From assembly GCA_964443325.1 (NCBI GenBank), contig CAYUCL010000014.1:1-45108 (forward strand): a stretch of DNA of 45,108 nt. The letters are read 5' to 3'. The position numbers and the translations under genes were made by a program. The DNA comes from DAOUVR01 sp034430535. GTDB taxonomy: Bacteria > Chloroflexota > Dehalococcoidia > E44-bin15. Under the pieces are notes generated by a model. That model was not told where the DNA came from. It did no database searches and saw only the letters and a program-made list of their open reading frames with translations. Below are positions 15,561-23,425 of this stretch, piece after piece (position 1 is the stretch's first letter; every line of letters begins with the position of its first letter).

Positions 15561-16490
15561 CTAAAGAAGCCTTGCAAGGGTGCGAAACTTTACTCCATCC
15601 AGCCTCTCAAGGCCATGTTCCTTGGCAAGGCTTACCGCATCAATGAATTCTTGCCTCGAGAGGGAACGGGAAAGCGCGGGTATTTTGAAAGCGCGATGGG
15701 CGGGATGGTACTGGGCCATCACATTTAGATAGGTATTAGTCGAGACCTCCTCGGCGATGAAGCGTACTACTCCCTCCGTTCCCGCAATATCATTGGGTAA
15801 AACGAGGTGCCTCATCAACAGACCGCGCTTCGCCACTCCTCGCTCATCCATCTGGAGGTCGCCAACCTGGCGGTGCATCTCCTTCACCGCCGCCTGGTTC
15901 ACCGATGGATAGTTCTTAACCCCAGAGAACCTGCGTCCGTTTTTCTCATCGGAATACTTCATATCGGGCATGTAGATATCGACGATGCCATCTAGAAGCT
16001 TCAGGGTCTCCACCGACTCATAGCCGCCGCAATTGTATACCAGGGGGACAGACAGCCCCATTCCTGCAGCAATCTGAAGCGCCTCAAGAATCTGGGGGAC
16101 GACATGAGTGGGGGTGACAAGGTTTATGTTATGGCACCCTTGCTCCTGGAGAGCAAGCATCATCCTTGCCACCGCCCCTTTGCTTGCTACCCTTCCATCG
16201 CCAAGCTGGCTGATGGTGTAGTTTTGACAGAACATGCATCTCAGATTGCAGTTGGTGAAGAAGATTGTCCCTGAGCCATAGGTGCCGACAAGTGGTGCTT
16301 CCTCTCCGAAGTGAGGCCCGTAACTCGAAACCACCGCTACTGCGGCGGTACGGCATACGCCTTTTTCCCCTTCGAGGCGGTTCACCTTGCAACGGCGGGG
16401 GCAAAGCTCGCAATTCCTCAGGATCTCTCGGGCGCGATCCACCCGCTCCTCGAGCTCCCCACTCCGATAAAGCGCCTGATAAGAGGCCAT
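15561..16490 (-). CDS. Radical SAM protein, PflA-related
   Basis: 309 residues. The radical SAM cluster motif is C81-x3-C85-x2-C88 in TNCNLRCMFCQNY. An N-terminal cysteine group, C27-x2-C30-x3-C34 and C46 (NCELCPRRC...GVC), could bind a second cluster or zinc. Proteins of this shape are usually annotated as pyruvate-formate-lyase-activating-enzyme-like; no glycyl radical enzyme is seen nearby, so the substrate is unknown. Its ATG overlaps the stop codon of the preceding 48-residue gene (TAATG), and acyP follows. Confidence 0.85.
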   Translation of the reverse strand: MASYQALYRSGELEERVDRAREILRNCELCPRRCKVNRLEGEKGVCRTAAVAVVSSYGPHFGEEAPLVGTYGSGTIFFTNCNLRCMFCQNYTISQLGDGRVASKGAVARMMLALQEQGCHNINLVTPTHVVPQILEALQIAAGMGLSVPLVYNCGGYESVETLKLLDGIVDIYMPDMKYSDEKNGRRFSGVKNYPSVNQAAVKEMHRQVGDLQMDERGVAKRGLLMRHLVLPNDIAGTEGVVRFIAEEVSTNTYLNVMAQYHPAHRAFKIPALSRSLSRQEFIDAVSLAKEHGLERLDGVKFRTLARLL

Positions 16491-16636
16491 TACTCCTCTT
16501 CCTCTTGCTTCTCCTTCTTCCTCTTTTTGATTACCTCAACTGGCCCCTGAGGTTGAAGCACAGTAATGCCTCCCGGCTTCCTGGCCTTTTTTTTTGGTTT
16601 CTTGAGCTCGCGCTTTCTGTAATCTCGCCGCCCCAT
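16490..16636 (-). CDS. 48-residue highly charged protein
   Basis: ATG 16636 follows GAGGTGG by five nt and the stop TAA shares one base with the start of the radical SAM gene (TAATG), so the two are translationally coupled. The protein starts MGRRDYRKRELKKPKKKA and ends in an acidic run EEEE after KKRKKEKQ; its middle is uncharged (PGGITVLQPQGPVEV). No family recognised; the basic N-terminus could bind nucleic acid. The codons include a nine-A run, a possible frameshift-prone tract. Support comes from RBS, coupling and promoter rather than homology. Confidence 0.65.
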   Translation of the reverse strand: MGRRDYRKRELKKPKKKARKPGGITVLQPQGPVEVIKKRKKEKQEEEE

Positions 16637-16658
16637 CTTTCCCACCTCTAGTAATACC

Positions 16659-16687
16659 AGTTTACCAAAATGGGCTTACCTTGACAA
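16659..16687 (-). promoter_or_regulatory. Promoter of the radical SAM operon
   Basis: Minus strand TTGTCA (16687-16682), 17 bp, TAAACT (16664-16659); start near 16652, 16 nt before ATG 16636. Its -35 box overlaps that of the rightward tRNA-Asp promoter. Confidence 0.6.
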
Positions 16688-16709
16688 GGCAAGCCCCTAT
16701 CGATAGAAT
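16681..16709 (+). promoter_or_regulatory. Promoter of tRNA-Asp
   Basis: TTGACA (16681-16686), 17 bp, TAGAAT (16704-16709), 20 bp before the tRNA 5' end, the same distance as for tRNA-Val. Confidence 0.75.
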
Positions 16710-16729
16710 CGACAGTAAGTATATCCCTT

Positions 16730-16806
16730 GGCCCCGTAGTGTAGCGGCCGAACACGCCACCCTGTCAAGGTGGAGATCATGGGTTCAAATCCCATCGGGG
16801 CCGCCA
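16730..16806 (+). tRNA. tRNA-Asp (GTC)
   Basis: 77-nt cloverleaf: acceptor GGCCCCG with CGGGGCC, anticodon stem CCACC/GGTGG with loop CTGTCAA (anticodon GTC), T arm with GTTCAAATC, discriminator G and encoded CCA. The acyl-CoA synthetase beta gene starts 19 nt later and may share the transcript. Confidence 0.95.
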
Positions 16807-16825
16807 TAGATAAGGAGAGTAGTTA

Positions 16826-17521
16826 ATGAGCTATGAGAATATAATTGCCTCAGCGAGAAAAGACGGCAGAACATCCCTAACGGAGGTTGAATCGAAGCAA
16901 ATCTTGAAAGAGGCGGGAATAGACTCCACCAATATTGGACTGGCCAAGACCAGGGATGAGGCTATCTCACTGTCAAAGGAGATTGGCTTACCTGTAGTGC
17001 TAAAGATAGTCTCTCCCGATGTTTTGCACAAGACCGATGCCGGTGGGGTGAAGCTGGGTCTGGATGATGAAGAGGCGGTAGGAAAAGCCTTCAATGAGAT
17101 TATCTCCGCCATAAAGAAGAACGAGCCCAGTGCCAACATCTACGGGGTATCCGTGCAAAATATGGCCAGACCGGGCGTGGAGGTCATTATTGGCATGAGC
17201 AAGGATCCTCAGTTTGGACCGGTGCTCATGTTCGGGCTTGGCGGCATTCTAGTAGAAGTGCTCAAGGATGTTTCCTTCAGGATCGTCCCGCTAGCCAAGA
17301 GGGATGCCAGGGAGATGATCAAGGAGATTAAGGGATATCCCATTCTGGAGGGATATCGTGGTCAGGAGCCTGCCGACGTCGCCGTGCTGGAGGATTATCT
17401 TCTGAAGGTCTCCGATTTCGTCGATGGCAGGCCTGAGATAAAGGAACTGGACATTAACCCCATCTTCGCCTACAGCGATGGTGCTGTGGCGGTGGATGCC
17501 AGGGTGATCCTCGAATCCTGA
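16826..17521 (+). CDS. ADP-forming acyl-CoA synthetase, beta (ATP-grasp) subunit
   Basis: 231 residues forming the ATP-grasp domain of NDP-forming acyl-CoA synthetases. Family blocks: GLPVVLKIVSPDVLHKTDAGG, MARPGVEVIIGMSKDPQFGPVLMFGLGGI and the C-terminal ELDINPIFAY. The CoA-binding alpha-type partner is encoded 3.5 kb away at 11918, in another operon. AAGGAG is 9 nt before ATG. No promoter of its own is evident, so expression may depend on read-through from the tRNA-Asp promoter. Acetyl-CoA or branched/aryl acyl-CoA are possible substrates. Confidence 0.9.
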   Translation: MSYENIIASARKDGRTSLTEVESKQILKEAGIDSTNIGLAKTRDEAISLSKEIGLPVVLKIVSPDVLHKTDAGGVKLGLDDEEAVGKAFNEIISAIKKNEPSANIYGVSVQNMARPGVEVIIGMSKDPQFGPVLMFGLGGILVEVLKDVSFRIVPLAKRDAREMIKEIKGYPILEGYRGQEPADVAVLEDYLLKVSDFVDGRPEIKELDINPIFAYSDGAVAVDARVILES

Positions 17522-17585
17522 GAATCAGCCTGTATAGGTTATCGACACCGGAAAATAGTTTGTACTATATCTAGATTTGACTTTT

Positions 17586-17660
17586 GGCAGCGTAGCTCAG
17601 TGGCAGAGCGGGGGACTCATAAGCCCTTGGTCGTAGGTTCAAATCCTACCGCTGCCACCA
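17586..17660 (+). tRNA. tRNA-Met (CAT)
   Basis: 75-nt cloverleaf: fully paired acceptor GGCAGCG/CGCTGCC, loop CTCATAA with anticodon CAT, T arm with GTTCAAATC, encoded CCA. The paired position 1-72 argues against an initiator; elongator Met is likely, while Ile2 (lysidine-modified) cannot be excluded. The anticodon stem has an A31-G39 mismatch. The last 25 bases are repeated at 18706-18730. A plausible promoter (TCGACA 17542-17547, 18 bp, TATATC 17566-17571) lies upstream. Confidence 0.93.
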
Positions 17661-17880
17661 CAGATAAACAAGCATCCGAAAGCGCGTGCATCGTCAGTCC
17701 TCAAGCCTGCCGCCGAATCATTCCCCTCCCATCCCCCTATCCCTCTAAGGTGGGTGAAAATGACACGGCCCCCATCCGTAGCCACAGGCCATCCCTCTAA
17801 CGTGTGCCGCCAAGCATAGCACCGCGCCACGAGGCCACATGCCCAACGCCCTACGCTCGCGTGCTCGGCGGGCCTCACCG

Positions 17881-17889
17881 TGCTATAAT
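17881..17889 (+). promoter_or_regulatory. Extended -10 promoter in the islet
   Basis: TGCTATAAT: consensus TATAAT (17884-17889) with the extended TG. No -35 box. Predicted start near 17896, about 19 nt before ATG 17915. Confidence 0.5.
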
Positions 17890-17914
17890 ATGCAGGCACC
17901 GAGCGGACGCTCCC

Positions 17915-18634
17915 ATGGCAGATGTTACCAGGCTGTTGGCCAGAGCGAAACATGTCTACCGCACGGAGGGATGGGCCTCCTTGCTGCGGCGGGCGCTTCT
18001 GTTCGCACTGCAACTTCTCTTCGTCCATCGGGTCTACTACCTCTATGCTTCTGTTCTCGAACATGACCAGAGCCTGAGAGATGCCAGCCTCACACCTCCG
18101 TTCGACGACGTGAGCCACATCATCCTGTCGACCAACGAGGAGGTCGATGACCTGGAGGCCAGAGGCTATGAGTTTCGCTCGATCGTTCATGACGCCAGGG
18201 CAAGGCTGGACGCCGGAGCCAGAGCATCGTGCGTTTTTGTTGGCAAGGAACTGGCCAACATCGTCTGGGTCGCCATGACTCAACAGGCCAGGAATAGTCT
18301 CAAAGGGCCTCCGTTCAGGGTCGATTTCGCCGCCCGCGAGTGCTGGTCGGGGAATGCCTGGGCCAACCCCAAGTACCGGCGTGCCGGGCTGTTTTCTTAC
18401 AATGACATCAAGAGCCGCCGGCAGCAATATGAGCAGGGAATATGCGTGAGCAAGTGGGCCGTCGGGAAAAACAACACCCCGACCAAGAGAATCTCCAGCC
18501 GCATCGGCGCCAGGGTATCTGCCGAGGGCCGTCTCCTCCGAATCCTGTGGTGGAAGTCGTGGATAGAGACGCCACTGAGCCAGGACCAGCAACCACACAT
18601 GGCTAGCGGAGATGATGCGATGAGAGCGCCATGA
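17915..18634 (+). CDS. Putative GNAT-like acetyltransferase, islet cargo
   Basis: I take ATG 17915 (MADVTRLLARAK) because it lies just after the extended -10 promoter; upstream in-frame codons precede that promoter. 239 residues. An N-terminal amphipathic/hydrophobic stretch (LLRRALLFALQLLFVHRVYYLY, about 21-42) may attach it to the membrane. The rest resembles acetyltransferase-fold proteins found with polysaccharide genes in Chloroflexota: VFVGKELANIVWVAMT, PKYRRAGLFSYNDIKSRR and a C-terminal LLRILWWKSW. Function is not established. It is the only gene between the tRNA-Met repeats and differs in base composition from its surroundings. Confidence 0.6.
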   Translation: MADVTRLLARAKHVYRTEGWASLLRRALLFALQLLFVHRVYYLYASVLEHDQSLRDASLTPPFDDVSHIILSTNEEVDDLEARGYEFRSIVHDARARLDAGARASCVFVGKELANIVWVAMTQQARNSLKGPPFRVDFAARECWSGNAWANPKYRRAGLFSYNDIKSRRQQYEQGICVSKWAVGKNNTPTKRISSRIGARVSAEGRLLRILWWKSWIETPLSQDQQPHMASGDDAMRAP

Positions 18635-18923
18635 CCAGTCCGTGGAGGTGCTACGACAACCCGCATGGATTCCGCTTTGAACGGACGCAAGAGCCGAAGG
18701 CCGTTGGTTCAAATCCTACCGCTGCCACCAATCACCATTTGATTCCCAATTTGCCACCTCACCTCCCAACGAGCCATTGCTCATGCCCCTATGGCGGTGC
18801 CTATCATCCTTGCTGGCATTGTAAGGCCCATTGGGCGAGCTAGACATTTGCTCAACCTCTCATGTAAACTAGAATCGGCCTGAAAAACTATATCTGAAAT
18901 ATATGCACGACTGGAGTGTGGGT

Positions 18924-19274
18924 ATGTTTTACAAGAAGCGTCAGTCATATAAGAAGCATCAATTATATACCGGCCGCTACACGCAAAAAGAAGGGGTAAT
19001 ACGGCTCCCCAAAGATTGTTACTGGATGGTGCTGAAACATCCTCGGGGTGGCGATTTCACCAACGAAAGCGATGCCGAAGGTGAAATAGCATTGATTTTG
19101 AGTGACGACAGGGGGCGGGGCCGTCCCCGTTCGTGGCCGGTTATCAGCTTTCTGAGTAAGGAGGAGGCCCGACACCTGGCCAATAGGCTTGGAGAGCTCG
19201 CGGGACCAGCGCCAGAGCCAGAGCCGCCGCCCCGGTCTTATAACCGCAGGAAAACCACGGGACAGCTCCTGTAG
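18924..19274 (+). CDS. Hypothetical protein
   Basis: 116 residues from ATG 18924, which has GGAG seven nt upstream; ATG 18903 would add seven residues. A possible promoter is TTGCTC (18848-18853), 16 bp, TAGAAT (18870-18875). Basic N-terminus (FYKKRQSYKKHQLYTGRYT), a central DCYWMVLKHPRGGDF, and a proline/glutamate-rich tail (PAPEPEPPPRSYNRRK). No domain recognised and no membrane segment. It lies just right of the tRNA-Met islet, in accessory-looking sequence. Confidence 0.5.
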   Translation: MFYKKRQSYKKHQLYTGRYTQKEGVIRLPKDCYWMVLKHPRGGDFTNESDAEGEIALILSDDRGRGRPRSWPVISFLSKEEARHLANRLGELAGPAPEPEPPPRSYNRRKTTGQLL

Positions 19275-19350
19275 GCAACCACGCTCGCAGGACTCGGGGT
19301 GTTACAGTGTAACGATTCCACAACAAAGCACTGACTAGATGTGCCTCTGT

Positions 19351-19839
19351 TCAGTCCTCGTTCACAAATTCAGGATACTTGTCTCGAATCTCTGGACATC
19401 TCCTGGTAGCCAGCCATTCGAAATATCTATAGGATTCTTTTTGCTCTCGCTGCTCCTCTTCTTCACGCCTGATCAAGTCTTCTAATATCTCCCACTGTAG
19501 TTCAAACCATCTGGGTGGCCACGTTTGGAAAATGATTTCCTCATCCAGGGTTTTGCTGTGTATGCCAGCAGCGATACGGTTGAACGTATGGACACATTCG
19601 ATGAATACAGACATCTCCTTGGGATGCTTATGTACCTCATTCATTATGCCGGTGCGTTCGGCCTTTTTCAGCCTTGCAGTAGCCCCGATCTCGTCTAACC
19701 TGTCAAGCTCACTCGTTACATATCCCAGGGTCGACCGCTTTTTCTCAAACTTCCGCTCTTTTGTAGTGCCGAAGTATCTTACGGCTGTAGTCAGTGCAAA
19801 TCCAATTTGTTGTTTAACGTTTGTAATACCTCGCTTCAT
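19351..19839 (-). CDS. Hypothetical charged protein
   Basis: 162 residues from ATG 19839, which has AAGGAGGGG six nt upstream; the longer frame to 19872 overlaps that RBS. Mostly helical in appearance with a highly charged segment (EDLIRREEEEQREQKESYRYFEW, about 116-138). The helix-rich pattern and WPPRWFELQWEILEDLI recall DUF4760-type proteins, but this is a weak resemblance. No neighbour suggests a role. Confidence 0.55.
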   Translation of the reverse strand: MKRGITNVKQQIGFALTTAVRYFGTTKERKFEKKRSTLGYVTSELDRLDEIGATARLKKAERTGIMNEVHKHPKEMSVFIECVHTFNRIAAGIHSKTLDEEIIFQTWPPRWFELQWEILEDLIRREEEEQREQKESYRYFEWLATRRCPEIRDKYPEFVNED

Positions 19840-20243
19840 GTGCCCCTCCTTGTGAAGACTTGGCATGTTCACACCACACTATGCCCTCACCCTCATATCC
19901 ATCCAAGTACAGTCGTCATACCAACTCTCGATATATGCCCTCTGTCACTCGATTTGCTGAAGGCAACGTATTGTATCACAAGGAGGCCCAGCTATCTACA
20001 AGATGTGTTCGTTAATATGAGCCACTACAGATAACAACTCTTCCAATTATAGCTGCTTCGCAGTATTATTTTTATTACGCCCCGCCAAGTTATATTGACA
20101 TTATCTCAAGATAATAGTCTTCCAACACTGCTCGCTGCCACTATGCCGCCTGTATACCACAAATATTGCCCATTATTATCCCTAAGCGGGTTTGTGCGCT
20201 GTGAAGCGCTGAATCGATTGTTAAAGGTATTTAATGTGCACTA
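19840..20243. other. Intergenic region, no gene seen
   Basis: AT-rich sequence between the hypothetical gene and the excisionase-like gene. Several stop codons occur in every frame and no repeat or RNA family is recognised. Confidence 0.6.
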
Positions 20244-20272
20244 TTGACAATAGCGTTCAGTTATATTATAAT
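20244..20272 (+). promoter_or_regulatory. Perfect consensus promoter upstream of the HTH gene
   Basis: TTGACA (20244-20249), exactly 17 bp, TATAAT (20267-20272). Start near 20279, giving a leader of about 95 nt to the TTG start at 20373. Confidence 0.8.
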
Positions 20273-20372
20273 ATGCTCAATTGAATGTACTATACGTTTT
20301 GAATTAGACCAAAGCCGAAATCAACGCGCTCATTGGTCGTATCTTAGTGAATGAAAATAGGGAGGAGCAAAC

Positions 20373-20600
20373 TTGAGTCAAGATTTGATCGAACGAAGAC
20401 CCAGACTGATGAATACCGGAGAGGTCGCCAAGTACCTCAGAGTATCCAGGTCTCTAATCTATCGGATGGCCAGAGAGGGGCAAATCCCTGCTTTGAAAGT
20501 GGGGAGGAAGTGGCTGTTTAGAAAAGAGACCATTGAACAGTGGCTGGCGGAGCGTGAGGACGTACTCATTGCAACCGAACAAGGGGAAGAGCACAACTAA
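20373..20600 (+). CDS. Excisionase-family (MerR-type HTH) DNA-binding protein
   Basis: 75 residues. The core LMNTGEVAKYLRVSRSLIYRMAREGQIPALKVGRKWLFRKETIEQWL is the winged-helix excisionase/MerR-like domain. Start TTG 20373 with GGAGGAG upstream. Such proteins act as recombination directionality factors or as small regulators; no integrase adjoins it. A GGDEF remnant follows 24 bp later and pilT is 280 bp downstream. The perfect promoter suggests strong expression. Confidence 0.85.
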   Translation: MSQDLIERRPRLMNTGEVAKYLRVSRSLIYRMAREGQIPALKVGRKWLFRKETIEQWLAEREDVLIATEQGEEHN

Positions 20601-20624
20601 CGATATCCGCAAACGGGCGATTCC

Positions 20625-20780
20625 ATGCCACAGAAACTGGGAAGGCTTATCAAAGCTTACATTCGCGCCTCTGACATTGCAGTGCGATGCGGAGGCGATA
20701 AATTTCTGACCTCCACGGCCGAAGCCGATAGCAGAAGCGCTGAGATAATCGTCGGCAGGCTCATAAGTGAGGCTGAATAA
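20625..20780 (+). pseudogene. GGDEF-domain fragment (diguanylate cyclase remnant)
   Basis: A 51-residue frame whose RLIKAYIRASDIAVRCGGD and KFLTSTAEADSRSAEIIVG match the active-site hairpin and following helix of diguanylate cyclases. The signature GGDEF is GGDKF, losing the metal/catalytic Glu, and both flanking parts of the domain (about 160 residues normally) are missing. There is no good RBS. A hairpin with one bulge (20823-20854, AAGAGG..AGTAAA with TTTACTCCTCTT) lies between it and pilT. Confidence 0.65.
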
Positions 20781-20879
20781 TTCCAGTTGAACACGAGCAG
20801 ATAACAAGTTGTATGGTGCGAAAAGAGGTAGTAAAGGCCGTTTTTACTCCTCTTATTCGAAGCAAGGTGTGCTGACAAT

Positions 20880-21953
20880 ATGGATATCAAAGAACTGCTG
20901 CAGGAAGTGGTAACAAGTAAAGCTTCTGACCTGCATCTGAGGGTGCCTAGCCCCCCCGTACTTCGTGTTGATGGGGAGCTTGTCCCGTTACAAAAGTACC
21001 CTGGCTGCTCGGCAGATGATGTTCAGCAGGCCTTCGAGGATATAACCACTGAAGGCGAAAGAGAAAGGTTCTATAAGGACCTGGAGCTTGACTTGGCCTA
21101 TAGTGTTCCCGGGCTTGCCCGCTTCAGGGTTAATGTGTCGCAACAACGAGGGACGCTAAGCCTTGCGTTTCGTCATGTTTCGTACACCATCCCAACAATG
21201 GAAGAGCTGGGGCTGCCGCGGGTGTGCAAATCGCTTGCGCTTAAAAGAAAAGGGCTCATCATTGTAACTGGACCAACAGGAAGCGGCAAGTCCACTACGC
21301 TTGCGGCAATGATTGGCTACCTAAATAAAAACGATAGTCGCAATGTAATATGCATTGAAGACCCCATAGAGTTTCTTCATCGCAATGATAAGTGCCTTAT
21401 CTCCCAGCGCGAGCTAGGTGACGATACAAGAGCATTCGCCAATGCGCTGAAGCACTGTCTTCGCCAGGACCCTGATGTCATCTTGGTTGGTGAGATTAGA
21501 GATTTGGATACCATAGCCACAGCCCTCACCGCCGCTGAAACGGGGCACCTGGTGCTTACCACGCTGCACACCAACACTTCCGGTCAAACGGTGGATCGCA
21601 TTATCGATGTCTTCCCGCAGGGGCAACAGGATCAGGTGCGAATGCAGTTGTCAGTGGTACTTGAGGCCGTTCTGGCACAGACTTTGCTGCCCAAGGCCGA
21701 TGGCTCTGGAAGAGTTGCAGCTTTCGAGGTATTGATAGGGACTGATTCCATTAGCAATCTCATCCGGGAGAACAAGGCATATCAAATTCCGACATATATA
21801 CAGGTCAGCACGAAGGATAGCATGCAAACCATGGAGCAGTCATTACAAAAGCTCGTGATTTCGGGCACGATAACCAGAGAATCAGCATTGGCACATGCCA
21901 ATAATCCCGAAGAATTACTCATATTGCTTGGTGACGGGAAGAGGAAAAAGTGA
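20880..21953 (+). CDS. pilT: Type IV pilus twitching-motility ATPase PilT
   Basis: 357-residue hexameric ATPase for pilus retraction. N-terminal PAS-like domain (1-100; SDLHLRVPSPPVLRVDGEL), Walker A GPTGSGKST (131-139), Asp box EDPIEFLH, Walker B DVILVGEIRD and His box GHLVLTTLHTN are all present, so it appears active. No other pil gene adjoins, although the next gene has a secretion-ATPase N-domain-like repeat. No RBS is obvious before ATG 20880. It sits among remnants of c-di-GMP enzymes. Confidence 0.93.
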   Translation: MDIKELLQEVVTSKASDLHLRVPSPPVLRVDGELVPLQKYPGCSADDVQQAFEDITTEGERERFYKDLELDLAYSVPGLARFRVNVSQQRGTLSLAFRHVSYTIPTMEELGLPRVCKSLALKRKGLIIVTGPTGSGKSTTLAAMIGYLNKNDSRNVICIEDPIEFLHRNDKCLISQRELGDDTRAFANALKHCLRQDPDVILVGEIRDLDTIATALTAAETGHLVLTTLHTNTSGQTVDRIIDVFPQGQQDQVRMQLSVVLEAVLAQTLLPKADGSGRVAAFEVLIGTDSISNLIRENKAYQIPTYIQVSTKDSMQTMEQSLQKLVISGTITRESALAHANNPEELLILLGDGKRKK

Positions 21954-22108
21954 AGAGCCTATAGTAAGCAGTGTCTTGTATCATGGGCTACTAAGATTCT
22001 GAAGATTAACCAGATGACAGGATGCGTGCAATAGGAGTGAAGGTTTTAACGCGGAAAGCTGTTGATGGATGCGGAAAGGAAGCTAGAAACAGTGCTTGAG
22101 CGAGATCA

Positions 22109-23338
22109 ATGCGAGAGAAGAAAGTGGTAGAAAAGCTTTTCGGGGAGTATTTGGAGGAACTGGGCATCTGCACCTCGGAGCAAGTGGAGCAGGCGTTAGA
22201 TTATTGCGCAGACTGCAGCAAGACGGGTCGTTTTATCCCTATAGGTCAGGCCCTTGTCGAGCTGGGCTTCACTACCGTGCGTGACATCGACAGAGTTCTC
22301 CAATTGCAAACCAGAGATCGGTCAACTGCTTATAGTGAGAGCACAGATAGGATGATGGTAACACCAGCAGGAGATAACCATCTGCAGGAACAAGGGCTGG
22401 AGCAGGAAGAGATGCAATTGGAGGAACAACCCGAGATGCACGCAGAGGACCAAGCCAGAGCGGAAGTGGGGGAGGAAGTTGAGGAACCAGACATCTTTGC
22501 TTCGGAGCAAGCGGAGCAGGACGAGATGCAATTGGAGGAACAACCCGAGGTACACACGGAGGATCAAGCCAAAGCGGAAGTGGGGGAGGAAGCTGAGGAA
22601 GCGGACATCTTTACTTCGGAGCAAGCGGAGCGATTGGGCATCTTTAGTTCGGAGCAAGTTGAGAAGGCCTTGGGATACTGTACAGCGTGCAGCAAGAGAC
22701 AGCGTTTTGTCTCCTTAGGACAGGCGCTCGTTGAGCTGGGCTATGCTACACGTGATTGGATCGACACCATTTTAAGAATACGGCCTGATGAGCGGACCTT
22801 GGCTTGTAGTAAGAGCATAACTAAAATAATGGGGATCCCCGCTGGAAGCGAGCAAGCGAGAGAATTGGGTGAGCAAGTGGAGGAATTAGGCCTCTGTACT
22901 CCTGATCGAGTTGAGGAGGCTTTGGGGTATTGGGAAGACTGTAGCAAGAGGCAGCGCTATATCTCTATAGGACAGGCACTCGTCGAGCTTGGGTGCACAA
23001 CACAGGACAAGATCGACGATGTTCTCAAAAAACACGCCAAGATCAAAGCCTCTGCTTATACTAAGGGCATGGTAAAGATAATGGAAATACCTTTGGAGGC
23101 CAAGCAAGCGAGAGAATTGGGTAAGCAAGTAAAAGAGTTGGGCATCTGCACCTCGGAGCAAGTTGAGCAGGCCTTGGGATACTGGGAAGATTGTAGCAAG
23201 TGGGGTCGCTCTATACCTATAGGACAGGCCCTCGTTGAGCTAGGTCACGCAACCATGCATGACATCGATGAGATTCTCCAAATGCAGGCTGGAGATCGGG
23301 CCCATGCCAGCGGTCGCGGTTTGACCAGCACGGAATAG
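22109..23338 (+). CDS. Four-repeat protein resembling GspE/PilB N-terminal modules
   Basis: 409 residues made of four copies of a ~53-residue helical module (18-70, 176-229, 259-311, 343-397). Each has LGI(C/F)(T/S)SEQVE(Q/K)AL, a Y(C/W)xxCSK element, (P/S)(I/L)GQALVELG and ID(x)(V/I)L. The pattern recalls the N-terminal domain of type II secretion/type IV pilus ATPases. Linkers between modules are also related, giving an ~84-residue unit; the first linker carries an acidic insertion of two 38-residue repeats. Cysteines at conserved places in each module could bind metal or form disulfides. A stop just upstream fixes ATG 22109, though without a clear RBS. It follows pilT by 155 bp and may be a pilus-associated adaptor; that is inference. 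Confidence 0.6.
   Translation: MREKKVVEKLFGEYLEELGICTSEQVEQALDYCADCSKTGRFIPIGQALVELGFTTVRDIDRVLQLQTRDRSTAYSESTDRMMVTPAGDNHLQEQGLEQEEMQLEEQPEMHAEDQARAEVGEEVEEPDIFASEQAEQDEMQLEEQPEVHTEDQAKAEVGEEAEEADIFTSEQAERLGIFSSEQVEKALGYCTACSKRQRFVSLGQALVELGYATRDWIDTILRIRPDERTLACSKSITKIMGIPAGSEQARELGEQVEELGLCTPDRVEEALGYWEDCSKRQRYISIGQALVELGCTTQDKIDDVLKKHAKIKASAYTKGMVKIMEIPLEAKQARELGKQVKELGICTSEQVEQALGYWEDCSKWGRSIPIGQALVELGHATMHDIDEILQMQAGDRAHASGRGLTSTE
22411..22638 (+). repeat. 114-bp tandem duplication inside the repeat protein
   Basis: Two copies (from 22411 and 22525) of a sequence starting GATGCAATTGGAGGAACAAC. Each encodes 38 mostly acidic residues (MQLEEQPE..H.EDQA.AEVGEE). The copies differ at about one base in ten, so the duplication is not very recent. 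Confidence 0.85.
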
Positions 23339-23425
23339 AACACCAGCCACAAGTAGTAAACGGTTAATCTATAAGGCCAGTTGTTACTACATCATTAATT
23401 TTACCTGAAAGAGAGCCACTTCAGT

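Larger units (their letters stand above)
17636..18730 (+). mobile_element. 1.07-kb islet between direct repeats of the tRNA-Met 3' end
   Basis: The 25 bp from the T arm through CCA of tRNA-Met (17636-17660) are repeated exactly at 18706-18730 in the same orientation, 1070 bp apart, with no second tRNA 5' half. This is the footprint of site-specific integration (attL/attR). The interior is visibly more GC-rich than the neighbours, holds one gene (17915-18634) and no integrase. It is either a remnant after loss of the integrase or a cargo moved in trans. Confidence 0.75.

Noticed and set aside
17639..18712. Long open frame of 357 codons on the minus strand
   Set aside because: It runs antisense to the islet gene and through the tRNA-Met repeat; the GC-rich sequence has few stop codons, and the composition of the predicted protein fits no family.
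18680..18730. A second tRNA-Met gene
   Set aside because: Only the T arm and acceptor 3' strand are present; there is no D arm, anticodon arm or 5' acceptor strand, so it is a repeat fragment.
18631..18843. Frame reading through the second tRNA-Met fragment (PKAVGSNPTAAT)
   Set aside because: This peptide is the usual spurious translation of a tRNA T arm; no gene starts here.
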